Source: Lentimonas sp. CC4 (lineage in GTDB: Bacteria; Verrucomicrobiota; Verrucomicrobiia; Opitutales; Coraliomargaritaceae). From it: a stretch of DNA of 64,000 nucleotides. The position numbers were made by a program, and so were the translations under genes. The stretch is from positions 2,628,001 to 2,692,000 of the forward strand of contig NZ_CACVBO010000001.1 of assembly GCF_902728235.1 (NCBI RefSeq). The letters are read 5' to 3'. Positions 7,517 to 15,335 of the stretch are shown here, one piece after another. The stretch's first letter is position 1, and every line of letters begins with the position of its first letter. Under the pieces are notes generated by a model. That model did no database searches. It was given only the letters and a program-made list of their open reading frames with translations, and was not told the origin of the DNA.

Positions 7517-8830
7517 TTAAACGTCGATAAGCTCCCAATGGCCACCTTTGTCGGGGCCTTGTCTGCGTAGTGCACCTGTCTCTTGTAAGTTCTTGATGTT
7601 GCGTTCGATCGTTCGCGTGCTGACGCCGATTTGCTCGGATAATTCGGCAATCGTGACTTGATTGTTGGTTCCAATGATTCGTCGGATTTTCTCCGACGTT
7701 TTCTCCGACGTTTTCTCCGACGTTTTCTCCGACGTTTTCTCCGACGTTTTCTCCGACGCTTCGGCTGTGCGCAGTAGTGTGGTCACAAACCATCCTCCTG
7801 TGATTTCAAACCGAGTCGTAGGTTCTTTTTCTAATATAAGTGGAATGCCGCGGCCCCATGATTCAACGAGTTTAATCCGTCGCAGTAACTCGGCGATGAG
7901 TGGGTTGCGACGGCGCGACACCGTTCCATCGCGGAGGTCATCTAGTGTGATGCCATCAATCAATGTCCCTGGATTGCGAATTTCTACGCGATTTTTATAG
8001 ATGGCGACCTGCACTGGGTCTGGATCGCGATAGTTGCGATGGCAGAAGGCGTTGATCACTGCTTCACGGATTGCTTCGGGGTGGATTTCAGGCACATCGA
8101 TCCGTTCCAGCCCTTGCACCTTCATGCCGATGTGGATGTTCTTGAGAATGTAGTTCTGCGCCTCTTCGATCAATTCGAGTAGCCCCCCTTTGGTATTGTG
8201 CTGATCCAGTATCGTGGAGCTCGTGGTGCTCGCAAATACGGCCGTGCGTAGCTCATAGGGCGGATGCGACTGAAAAAAGACCGTCGCCGCGTTGAGTAGT
8301 TGGCCGCCTTCCAGCAATGAGAGATTTTTTAGAGCGGTTTCAGCTTTGCTCCAGATGAGTCCTGCTTTTTCAACAAAGATGCGGATGCCGTCCACGTGTA
8401 GACTCTTGAGTAGTAGAGTGCTGGGTTCTGTATCCCACCCACGATGAGTTCGATTCTTTTCGAGAATTAGCCGCTCCAACTCTTCCGCCGAGAGTTTGCG
8501 ATCTGCATCGCTGACTCGCATGTAGGCACGGCCAAAAGCAAAGTAGGGGCGAGCTCCTCCTTGAAAAACGACTTTGAGGCAGGGCTTTCCTGTGAGCGTC
8601 TCTTTGACTATCTGAGGGTAGATGCGCGGTTCAATATGTGTTGCGATTGCTTGCGAGAGGTCGCGCAGTGTCTTTTCGCTGATTTGTAGCCCTACGGGTG
8701 TGCCGTCATTTTTGATCCCAAACCAGAGCTCGCCTTTTCCGTGTTTGTTTAAAATCGCAGCCAAAGAAATTAAGCCCTCTTTCTGTTCAGAGAGGCTTTT
8801 CTTGAACTCGATGTGTTCGCTTTCATTCAT
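7517..8830 (-). CDS. AlbA_2/Schlafen-type ATP-binding regulator with C-terminal winged helix
   Basis: This protein of 437 residues has an N-terminal AlbA_2 (Schlafen-like) domain, beginning 'ESEHIEFKKSLSEQKEGL' with 'ILNKHGKGELWFGIKNDG' and 'FGRAYMRVSD'. A RecG-like ATPase-type regulator domain follows, with 'HPEAIREAVINAFCHRNYRD', 'VEIRNPGTL' and 'SWGRGIPLIL'. This resembles the GHKL-like C-terminal domain usual in these transcriptional regulators. Next come six SEK(T) repeats, about residues 357-380, then a winged helix-turn-helix ('VTIAELSEQIGVSTRTIERN'). Such proteins are widespread and mostly uncharacterised; some lie in defence or mobile regions. The gene sits on a 1,485-bp segment bracketed by a 52-bp direct repeat of the gdhA 5' end, so it looks inserted. 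The ATG at 8830 lies 39 bases after a truncated gdhA leader. Confidence 0.85.
   Translation of the reverse strand: MNESEHIEFKKSLSEQKEGLISLAAILNKHGKGELWFGIKNDGTPVGLQISEKTLRDLSQAIATHIEPRIYPQIVKETLTGKPCLKVVFQGGARPYFAFGRAYMRVSDADRKLSAEELERLILEKNRTHRGWDTEPSTLLLKSLHVDGIRIFVEKAGLIWSKAETALKNLSLLEGGQLLNAATVFFQSHPPYELRTAVFASTTSSTILDQHNTKGGLLELIEEAQNYILKNIHIGMKVQGLERIDVPEIHPEAIREAVINAFCHRNYRDPDPVQVAIYKNRVEIRNPGTLIDGITLDDLRDGTVSRRRNPLIAELLRRIKLVESWGRGIPLILEKEPTTRFEITGGWFVTTLLRTAEASEKTSEKTSEKTSEKTSEKTSEKIRRIIGTNNQVTIAELSEQIGVSTRTIERNIKNLQETGALRRQGPDKGGHWELIDV
7689..7760. repeat. Six tandem 12-bp repeats coding (SEKT)n in the regulator gene
   Basis: The unit TTCTCCGACGTT occurs six times, the last with one change. 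It encodes a Ser-Glu-Lys-Thr linker between the ATPase-like and winged-helix domains. Because 12 is a multiple of 3, copy-number change alters linker length without frameshift. Confidence 0.95.
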
Positions 8831-8869
8831 TGTGCTCTGTTTATTGTAGGGCGATCGCCGAGTTTGTTT

Positions 8870-8929
8870 TTAGCTCACGTGGAAGATTTCACGGGCGGAT
8901 TGGCAGGCAGAGGTATCACAGGTTTTCAT
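8870..8929 (-). pseudogene. 19-codon gdhA 5' fragment left upstream of the AlbA-domain gene
   Basis: The minus strand reads MKTCDTSACQSAREIFH, identical to the start of GdhA, then Val-Ser-stop. The fragment ends 39 bases before the start of the AlbA-domain gene. It is either the original gdhA start, displaced by insertion, or a copy brought with the inserted segment. It could now act as a short leader peptide. Confidence 0.8.
8878..8929. repeat. 52-bp direct repeat, distal copy
   Basis: This is an exact duplicate of 7393-7444, which is the first 52 bases of gdhA. The spacing of 1,485 bp encloses the AlbA-domain gene. Confidence 0.95.
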
Positions 8930-9073
8930 TGGGATCATGGTAGCTCGTTGGGAAGCGCTGACAAGGTTACTTGGTGGATATATTCCCCTTGGGGGTGAGA
9001 ATGCATGCTAACCCTTTAGCGACTGTGTGGTATTTTAAGGCGAAGTCGCGCTTCTTGTGACGATTAAGTCAAA

Positions 9074-9102
9074 TTGTAGCTTGCATGAGATAGGCTTAAA
9101 AT
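9074..9102 (+). promoter_or_regulatory. Candidate promoter of the nuo operon
   Basis: TTGTAG and TAAAAT are separated by exactly 17 bases, about 50 bases before the nuoB start. The -10 is a 5/6 match and the -35 only 3/6, so this is tentative. The 222-bp region 8930-9151 is the only place for promoters of both nuo and the divergent minus-strand genes. Confidence 0.35.
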
Positions 9103-9151
9103 TAGGGTCTCACCGTTTTGAGGGAGTCCACTTAAAGGCCTCACAATTAGC

Positions 9152-9697
9152 ATGCAAAATACAACCATAGCTTATGACAGTAAGGTCGAGGGTGAAGTCA
9201 TTGTCACTCAGGCGGATGCTGTAATTAACTGGATCCGCAAGCACTCGGTATGGCCGATGCCCATGGGCCTCGCTTGCTGCGCGATCGAACTAATGGGTGC
9301 CGGTGGCGCGCGTTTCGATATTTCCCGATTCGGGATGGAAGTTATGCGATTTTCGCCTCGTCAGGCGGATTGTATGATCGTTGCGGGCACGGTGACTTAC
9401 AAAATGGCAGAGGTGGTGCGTCGTATTTACGACCAGATGGCCGAGCCAAAATGGGTGGTTGCTATGGGCGCTTGTGCGAGCACAGGCGGCATGTATCGCT
9501 CGTATGCGACGCTGCAAGGCGTGGATAATATTATCCCAGTTGATGTTTATATCAGTGGTTGTCCTCCGCGTCCGGAGGCATTGCTGGATGCGATGATTAA
9601 ATTGCAGGACAAGATCGGCACCGAGCGTTCGGTGAAGAACTTGATTCCTAAAAAGGCGGATTCTGCGGAATTGGCCGGAGCTGCGAAGGAAAGTTAA
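9152..9697 (+). CDS. nuoB: NADH-quinone oxidoreductase subunit B
   Basis: NuoB (181 residues) carries the terminal [4Fe-4S] cluster N2 of complex I, the last iron-sulfur station before quinone, on the membrane-proximal part of the cytoplasmic arm. The cluster ligands are visible: the tandem Cys pair in '[14 protein letters not shown]', then the Cys in '[11 protein letters not shown]' and the one in '[11 protein letters not shown]'. The conserved '[15 protein letters not shown]' segment is present. It is the first gene of the operon. In most bacteria nuoA precedes it, but only 222 bp separate it from the divergent upstream genes and no nuoA is present. nuoC follows after 3 bases. Confidence 0.97.
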   Translation: MQNTTIAYDSKVEGEVIVTQADAVINWIRKHSVWPMPMGLACCAIELMGAGGARFDISRFGMEVMRFSPRQADCMIVAGTVTYKMAEVVRRIYDQMAEPKWVVAMGACASTGGMYRSYATLQGVDNIIPVDVYISGCPPRPEALLDAMIKLQDKIGTERSVKNLIPKKADSAELAGAAKES

Positions 9698-9700
9698 GCT

Positions 9701-10318
9701 ATGACTACCAGTGATTTGGCTCTACTCAAGGAGCGCTTCGAAACTCTCACAGAGCGCGAGTCTTCGGACCATACCGCGTTGAATTGCCCAGCGGATCAGC
9801 TGATTGAGCTGTGCACTGCGCTACGCGATGACTTCGGCTACGATATGTTGGTCGATGTGACTGCGGTCGATTGGGACGCGCAGAGTCCACGGTTTACCGG
9901 GATCTACCACTTTCTTTCGACGACGAAGCACGAGTATCTTCGTGTGGCTGCCGATTGTGCGGATGATATCAATCCAGCGCTACCGAGCCTGTCGGCTGTC
10001 TTTGCTTCGGCCAATTGGCACGAGCGCGAGACCTACGATTTGATGGGCATTCGCTACGAAGGGCACCCTGATTTGACACGTATTTTGATGTGGGATGCGT
10101 ATCCGTATCATCCACTGCGTAAAGATTTCCCATTGGCGGGGATCGAAGTGCCGCTGCCAGCTGCCGATGTGGCGGAAACGACTGGTGCCTCTGTCTTGCC
10201 TGCGCCGATGATGGGCGGTCCGTTCGTCTCGTCCGCTGATGGGCCAATGAGCCAGACCGAGCCGCGTGCGAAGGATCAGAGCTGGAACGAGAAAAAGGTA
10301 AAACCCTGCGGGAAATAA
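9701..10318 (+). CDS. nuoC: NADH-quinone oxidoreductase subunit C
   Basis: NuoC is a 30-kDa-type subunit of 205 residues. It packs against NuoD and NuoB in the quinone-reducing module of complex I. The family signature 'NWHERETYDLMGIRYEGHPD' is complete and is followed by 'RILMWDAYPYHPLRKDFPL'. The C-terminal 40 residues are Ala/Pro/Lys-rich and variable, without a recognisable domain. It is separate from NuoD, unlike the fused NuoCD of enterobacteria. It starts 3 bases after nuoB and ends 13 bases before nuoD, so translation is probably coupled. Confidence 0.96.
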   Translation: MTTSDLALLKERFETLTERESSDHTALNCPADQLIELCTALRDDFGYDMLVDVTAVDWDAQSPRFTGIYHFLSTTKHEYLRVAADCADDINPALPSLSAVFASANWHERETYDLMGIRYEGHPDLTRILMWDAYPYHPLRKDFPLAGIEVPLPAADVAETTGASVLPAPMMGGPFVSSADGPMSQTEPRAKDQSWNEKKVKPCGK

Positions 10319-10331
10319 GAGGATTTTTTAA

Positions 10332-11570
10332 ATGGCCACTACCAAAGAAATTTCAATCGGAGATGCCGGGGCACGCGCAAGCGATGCCGAGGGTGAACTC
10401 TCTGGCGAGACCATGATGCTCAACGTCGGGCCTTCGCACCCGACCACTCACGGCGTGTTGCGCTTGAAGATGGAGCTCGACGGCGATGTCGTGAAGAAGT
10501 GTGAGCCAGTGATCGGCTATCTGCACCGTGGCACTGAAAAGATTGCCGAGAACATGACGTATAACCAGTTCGTGCCTTATACAGACCGACTGGACTACAT
10601 TGCACCGCTTTCCAATAACGTCGCATATGCGATGACAGTTGAGAAGTTGGCGAACCTCGAAGTGCCTGAGCGTTGCCAAGCGATTCGTATGCTTTGCTGC
10701 GAGTTGGCGCGTATTTCGTCACACTTACTGGGTGTTGGGGTTTACGGGATGGATGCCGGCGCATGGACGGTGTTCATGTATACGTTCACTGAACGTGAAA
10801 AGCTCTACACTCTGTTTGAAGAACTGACTGGTGCGCGTTTCACCACTAGCTATACACGTATCGGCGGTGTCGCTCGCGATATTCCAGACGGCTGGCTGGG
10901 GCGTGTGCTTGATTTCTGTAAGGGCGTGCTGCCAGTGCTGGATCAGGTGGATAAGCTTCTGACTCGTAATCGTATCTTCATGGATCGCACCGTTGGTATT
11001 GGCGCGATCTCGAAAGAGGATGCGTTGTCTTACGGTCTGACTGGGCCAAATCTCCGCGCTTGTGGTATTGATTTAGACCTTCGTAAAGATAAGCCGTATC
11101 TCGGCTATGAAAATTACGATTTTGAAGTGCCGATCGGCACCAATGGTGACTGCTACGACCGCTATCTAATGCGTGCTGAAGAGATCCGCCAGAGTGTTGG
11201 AATCATTCGTCAGTGCATCGGTAAATTCCCAGAAGGTTCTTACTATGCTGAGGACGCGAAGAAGATCTTCGCTCCGCAAAAGTCGAAAGTGCTGACCAGC
11301 ATGGAGGAATTGATCCAGAACTTCATGATCACGACTGAAGGCCCGCAGATTCCTGCAGGTGAAGTGTATTTCGAAGCCGAAAACCCGAAGGGTGCGCTTG
11401 GCTTCTTTATCGCCTCGAAGGGTGGAGGTGTTCCATACCGCTTGAAGGTGCGCGGTCCGTCTTTCTGTAACCTCAGTATCCTCGATAAATTGATTCCTGG
11501 CCACTATTTGACCGACATCACCGTGATCCTTGGGTCGCTCGACTTCGTGATGGGCGAATGCGATAGGTAG
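10332..11570 (+). CDS. nuoD: NADH-quinone oxidoreductase subunit D
   Basis: NuoD (412 residues) is the 49-kDa homologue, derived from the large subunit of [NiFe] hydrogenases, and forms the quinone-binding cavity with NuoB. The conserved loop 'GPSHPTTHGVLRLKMELDG' contains the His expected at the quinone headgroup. It is followed by 'GYLHRGTEKIAENMTYNQ' and 'YTDRLDYIAP'. The C-terminal 'GSLDFVMGECDR' is typical and ends with the Asp-Arg of the family. The gene is followed by a 122-bp spacer made of heptad repeats before nuoE, a long gap for an operon. Confidence 0.97.
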   Translation: MATTKEISIGDAGARASDAEGELSGETMMLNVGPSHPTTHGVLRLKMELDGDVVKKCEPVIGYLHRGTEKIAENMTYNQFVPYTDRLDYIAPLSNNVAYAMTVEKLANLEVPERCQAIRMLCCELARISSHLLGVGVYGMDAGAWTVFMYTFTEREKLYTLFEELTGARFTTSYTRIGGVARDIPDGWLGRVLDFCKGVLPVLDQVDKLLTRNRIFMDRTVGIGAISKEDALSYGLTGPNLRACGIDLDLRKDKPYLGYENYDFEVPIGTNGDCYDRYLMRAEEIRQSVGIIRQCIGKFPEGSYYAEDAKKIFAPQKSKVLTSMEELIQNFMITTEGPQIPAGEVYFEAENPKGALGFFIASKGGGVPYRLKVRGPSFCNLSILDKLIPGHYLTDITVILGSLDFVMGECDR

Positions 11571-11692
11571 AATTTGGAATTACGAATTAGGAATTACGAA
11601 AACTGGAAACATTGAAATTTGGAAAACACTGAAACTGGAAACACTGAAACACTCTCCACTTTTCACTCCTCACTTTCCACTCCCTTTAAACG
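11569..11692. repeat. Heptad-repeat spacer between nuoD and nuoE
   Basis: After the nuoD stop the DNA reads GAATTAC GAATTAG GAATTAC, then degenerate TGGAAAC/ACTGAAA units. It ends with CACTCTC CACTTTT CACTCCT CACTTTC CACTCCC directly before nuoE. All have a 7-base period. Confidence 0.8.
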
Positions 11693-12172
11693 ATGAACTT
11701 AAAACCCGAAACAATCGAAAAAATTGATAAGCTGGTGCCGCGTTATCCGACGATGAAGAGCGCCGCGCTGCCGCTGTGCCACTTGGTGCAAGAGGATCAG
11801 GGCTATCTTTCGAACGAAGCGATGGAGTGGATTGCCGCTCGTCTAGAGCTGCAGCCGATCAACATCCTAGAGATTGTCACATTCTACCCGATGCTCCGCA
11901 CGGAGCCGACCGGTAAGCACCACGTGCGTGTTTGCCGCACACTACCGTGTGCACTCGCTGGAGCGTATCAGACCTGTGAGCGCCTAGAGAAAGAGTTCAA
12001 CTGTAAGGTCGGCCACACCAGTGAAGATGGTTCGGTGACACTTGAGTTTGTCGAATGCCACGCAGACTGCGGTAAAGGCCCAGTCGTCATGGTCGGCGAA
12101 GACGAATATACTGATATCGATCCGGACAAGGCGTCTGAGCTCGCTGCAAAAATCAAAAATGGCACCCTGTAA
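11693..12172 (+). CDS. nuoE: NADH-quinone oxidoreductase subunit E
   Basis: NuoE (159 residues) is the 24-kDa thioredoxin-like subunit with the [2Fe-2S] cluster N1a in the NADH-oxidising module. The four ligands are visible as C-x4-C in 'VCRTLPCALAG' and C-x3-C in 'VECHADCGKGP'. The N-terminal helical part contains 'LPLCHLVQEDQGYLSNEAM' and 'NILEIVTFYPM'. The ATG at 11693 follows a pyrimidine-rich heptad spacer. A second heptad spacer separates it from nuoF, with which it forms the soluble dehydrogenase unit. Confidence 0.96.
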   Translation: MNLKPETIEKIDKLVPRYPTMKSAALPLCHLVQEDQGYLSNEAMEWIAARLELQPINILEIVTFYPMLRTEPTGKHHVRVCRTLPCALAGAYQTCERLEKEFNCKVGHTSEDGSVTLEFVECHADCGKGPVVMVGEDEYTDIDPDKASELAAKIKNGTL

Positions 12173-12187
12173 GCTCCTCTCGGTCCG

Positions 12188-12229
12188 CAATTCTTAATTC
12201 CTAATTCTTAATTCCTAATTCTCCCTCCC
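12188..12229. repeat. Heptad-repeat spacer between nuoE and nuoF
   Basis: ATTCTTA ATTCCTA ATTCTTA ATTCCTA ATTCTCC run in exact 7-base steps up to the nuoF start. This is the complement of the GAATTAG units found after nuoD. Confidence 0.9.
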
Positions 12230-13594
12230 ATGGCGCTAGAGCAAAAAAGGCTGATTTTTAAGCACGTTGATGAGCCCGGCTACACCAACGATATCGATTG
12301 CTACATTAAGCACGGTGGCTACGACCAACTCAAGAAGGCGGTCACGCTGAAGCCCGAAGATATCTGCGCGGACGTGCTGACATCGGGTGTGCGTGGACGT
12401 GGCGGCGCGGGTTTTCCTGCCGGCATGAAGTGGAAGTTCCTCGACCGTAAGTCTGGTAAGCCGATCTACCTCGTCTGTAATGCGGACGAATCCGAACCTG
12501 GCACTTTCAAGGACCGTGAAATCATCCACCAAGATCCGCATCAGTTGATCGAAGGTATGATGTGCACCGCATTTGCGATTCAAGCAAAGCTCGCATTCAT
12601 TTATATCCGCGGCGAATTCTTCCAAGGATACAAGATTCTCGAACGTGCGATCGAAGAAGCGCGTGAGAAAAATCTCCTCGGCGACAACATTCTCGGTTCC
12701 GGCTATTCGTGCGACATTATCGTCCACCGTGGTGCGGGCGCTTACATTTGTGGCGAAGAGACTGGCCTGATCGAATCGATCGAAGGCAATCGTGCAAATC
12801 CACGGATTAAGCCTCCATATTTCCCTGCAGCGCTCGGTCTGTATCAGTGCCCGACGATTGTAAACAACGTCGAGACATTGTGTGATGTGAAGCACATCGT
12901 CGAGATGGGTGGCGAAGAGTTCGCTAAGATCGGCACTCCAGGCAATACTGGCACACGTATTTGGTGTGTGTCGGGCCACGTGCAAAAGCCTGGTTACTAT
13001 GAATTTCCTTGTTCCGCGCTGACGCTCGGGCAGTTGATCAACGATGTTTGCGGCGGCCTCAAGCCCGGACGCAAACTGAAGGCGGTCATCCCTGGTGGAT
13101 CCTCCTCGAAGATTCTACGCGCGGATGAGCGTTTTACCGGAAAACTCAAAGATGGCACCGAATACGACTGGGGCATTGAAGATATCCCAATGGATTTCGA
13201 CAGCCTCGCTGCGGTCGGTTCGATGTCTGGCTCCGGTGGTGTGATCGTAATGGATGATTCGACTGATATGGTCGAAGCCCTTGCGAATTTGAACTATTTC
13301 TACGCCCACGAAAGTTGTGGTCAGTGCACACCATGCCGCGAAGGTGTGCCATGGATGCGCAAGGTCACACAGCGCATGTGTGACGGCGAAGCCCGCGAGG
13401 AAGATGCAGATTTATTGAAATCAATTGCCGATCAAATCGCAGGTCGCACGATTTGTGCTTTCGGTGAAGCAGCTGCTTGGCCGGTTCAAAGTTTCATCGC
13501 TAAATTCAAAGACGAGTTCGTGGAGAAAGCCCGCGAACAAGCCGCCCGCCGCAAGGAAGGGCAAGAGCCAGCTAAGGAGACCACGCTGATCTAA
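12230..13594 (+). CDS. nuoF: NADH-quinone oxidoreductase subunit F
   Basis: NuoF (454 residues) is the 51-kDa subunit that binds NADH and FMN and carries the [4Fe-4S] cluster N3. The FMN/NADH fold shows 'GVRGRGGAGFPAGMKW' and 'VCNADESEPGTFKDRE'. The SLBB-like part follows with 'VSGHVQKPGYYEFP'. The cluster ligands are 'HESCGQCTPCREG' plus a downstream Cys in 'RTICAFGEAAAWP'. The ATG at 12230 gives the usual N terminus. nuoG starts 4 bases after the stop. Confidence 0.97.
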   Translation: MALEQKRLIFKHVDEPGYTNDIDCYIKHGGYDQLKKAVTLKPEDICADVLTSGVRGRGGAGFPAGMKWKFLDRKSGKPIYLVCNADESEPGTFKDREIIHQDPHQLIEGMMCTAFAIQAKLAFIYIRGEFFQGYKILERAIEEAREKNLLGDNILGSGYSCDIIVHRGAGAYICGEETGLIESIEGNRANPRIKPPYFPAALGLYQCPTIVNNVETLCDVKHIVEMGGEEFAKIGTPGNTGTRIWCVSGHVQKPGYYEFPCSALTLGQLINDVCGGLKPGRKLKAVIPGGSSSKILRADERFTGKLKDGTEYDWGIEDIPMDFDSLAAVGSMSGSGGVIVMDDSTDMVEALANLNYFYAHESCGQCTPCREGVPWMRKVTQRMCDGEAREEDADLLKSIADQIAGRTICAFGEAAAWPVQSFIAKFKDEFVEKAREQAARRKEGQEPAKETTLI

Positions 13595-13598
13595 GACC

Positions 13599-15320
13599 AT
13601 GAATATTCAAAACATAGTCGAAAATATCACCATCAACATTGATGGGCAGGACATTTCTGTGCCGAAAGGCATCAACATCATCGAAGCGGTGAAGCTTGCA
13701 GGCAAGGGCGCGGAAGTGCCGCACTACTGCTACCACCCGAAGCTATCGATCTCCGGTAACTGCCGCATGTGCATGGTTGAAATGGGCATGCCGATGCGTG
13801 ACCGTGGCACCGGCGAGCCCGTGCTCGACGAGAATGGTGTGCAGAAGATCGGTTGGATGCCAAAGCCGACCATCGGTTGCGCGACCAATGCGGCGCCTGG
13901 GATGCACATCCGCACCAACACCGAGATGGTGAAAGAGTCGCGCAATGGTGTGACCGAATTTTTATTGATCAATCACCCGTTGGATTGCCCGATTTGCGAC
14001 CAAGCTGGTGAATGTAAGCTACAGGAGTTCTCTGCGGAACACGGTCGTGGCTACAGCCGCTTCATTGAGCAGAAGAACGTAAAGCCGAAGCGCACGAAGC
14101 TTGGCTCACGTGTGACGCTTGACGACGAACGCTGCATTCTTTGCGCACGTTGCATACGTTTCAGTAAGGAAATCGCTAAGGACGACGTGCTAGGCTTTGT
14201 TGATCGTGGCACTTACTCCACATTGACTTGCTATCCCGGCAAAGAGCTAGAGCACAACTACTCGCTCAACACCGTTGATATTTGCCCAGTTGGCGCACTG
14301 ACGAGCACAGACTTCCGCTTTAAGATGCGTGTTTGGTTCCTCAAGCGCACCAATAGCATTTGCACGGAAAGTAGTGTCGGCGCGAATACCGAAATTTGGA
14401 GCCGTGAAGGTAAGATCTACCGCATCACACCGCGTCGTAATGATGCCGTGAATGATACATGGATGACCGACTCCGCTCGCGAACTCTTCAAGGCGTCCGA
14501 ATCGGATGACCGTCTTACACACTACACCATCGAAGGTGTGCACAAGAGTGATGTTGAGACCGCGGCCGCAGCCGCTGAGTTGCTCAAAGCTGGCGATGTC
14601 GCACTCGTCGGTTCCGCTGGAAGTTCGATTGAAGAACAGTTTTTCTATCGTTTGATCGCAGATCGCTCCAAGGCATCTGTCTCACTGGTCAGTCATACTG
14701 GGGAAGGGGATGGCATCTTGCTTTCTGAGGACCGCACTCCGAATCTTCGTGGTGCCTTGCTGAATGGTTTGATTTCGAAACTACCCGAAGCGGATCTGAC
14801 TGCAGTTGCAGATAAGATTAAGTCTGGCGCGATCAAGACGCTCGTGGTCGTCAACGAAGACGTCACGCAGCTCGGCATTCCATCGGAGCTATTGGCGAAG
14901 GTGAAAGTCATTTATTTCGGCACACATGCGAATGCTGTGAGCCAAGTCGCCAACGTCGTATGCCCATCTTTGATGGTGTATGAGAAAGACGGCTCGTTCG
15001 TGAATCAAAGCTTTATTCTTCAGAAGTTCAAAGCAGCGGTGCCTGGTCCACGTGGTATCCAATCGGATGTTACAGTGCTCGAAAAGATCGTCGCTGGCTT
15101 AGGTGAAGAAAAGCCAACCGCGTTGACGATGGACGTCGCTTGGGAGCGTATCGCAGACACGATGAGCGCCTTTGAAGGTCTTAGCTGGCGCGGTATTTCC
15201 GATGAGGGCGTCGCGCTTGATCCGGCTGCATTCATCGATTTGCCTTTCGTTGAAACTAAGAATCTAAAATTCGATCCAGTCGCGTTCAAGGAGGCGCAAG
15301 CCGCTTCCACTGAAGCTTAA
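13599..15320 (+). CDS. nuoG: NADH-quinone oxidoreductase subunit G (short form)
   Basis: NuoG is the 75-kDa iron-sulfur subunit of the NADH module. The N-terminal [2Fe-2S] ferredoxin domain has Cys in 'EVPHYCYHPKLSISGNC' and the following 'RMC'. The His-ligated [4Fe-4S] site is 'NHPLDCPICDQAGECKLQ' and the next cluster uses 'ERCILCARCIRF' with 'DICPVGAL'. The remaining molybdopterin-oxidoreductase-like part (about residues 230-573) is shorter than in E. coli (908 residues in total), and no extra N7-type cluster motif was seen. Short NuoG proteins of this size are common outside Proteobacteria. Confidence 0.94.
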   Translation: MNIQNIVENITINIDGQDISVPKGINIIEAVKLAGKGAEVPHYCYHPKLSISGNCRMCMVEMGMPMRDRGTGEPVLDENGVQKIGWMPKPTIGCATNAAPGMHIRTNTEMVKESRNGVTEFLLINHPLDCPICDQAGECKLQEFSAEHGRGYSRFIEQKNVKPKRTKLGSRVTLDDERCILCARCIRFSKEIAKDDVLGFVDRGTYSTLTCYPGKELEHNYSLNTVDICPVGALTSTDFRFKMRVWFLKRTNSICTESSVGANTEIWSREGKIYRITPRRNDAVNDTWMTDSARELFKASESDDRLTHYTIEGVHKSDVETAAAAAELLKAGDVALVGSAGSSIEEQFFYRLIADRSKASVSLVSHTGEGDGILLSEDRTPNLRGALLNGLISKLPEADLTAVADKIKSGAIKTLVVVNEDVTQLGIPSELLAKVKVIYFGTHANAVSQVANVVCPSLMVYEKDGSFVNQSFILQKFKAAVPGPRGIQSDVTVLEKIVAGLGEEKPTALTMDVAWERIADTMSAFEGLSWRGISDEGVALDPAAFIDLPFVETKNLKFDPVAFKEAQAASTEA

Positions 15321-15335
15321 AGCAAATTGCCGGCC

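Noticed and set aside
12236-12985. A 249-codon open frame antisense to nuoF
   Set aside because: It lies fully inside nuoF and lacks a family match; nuoF is secure.
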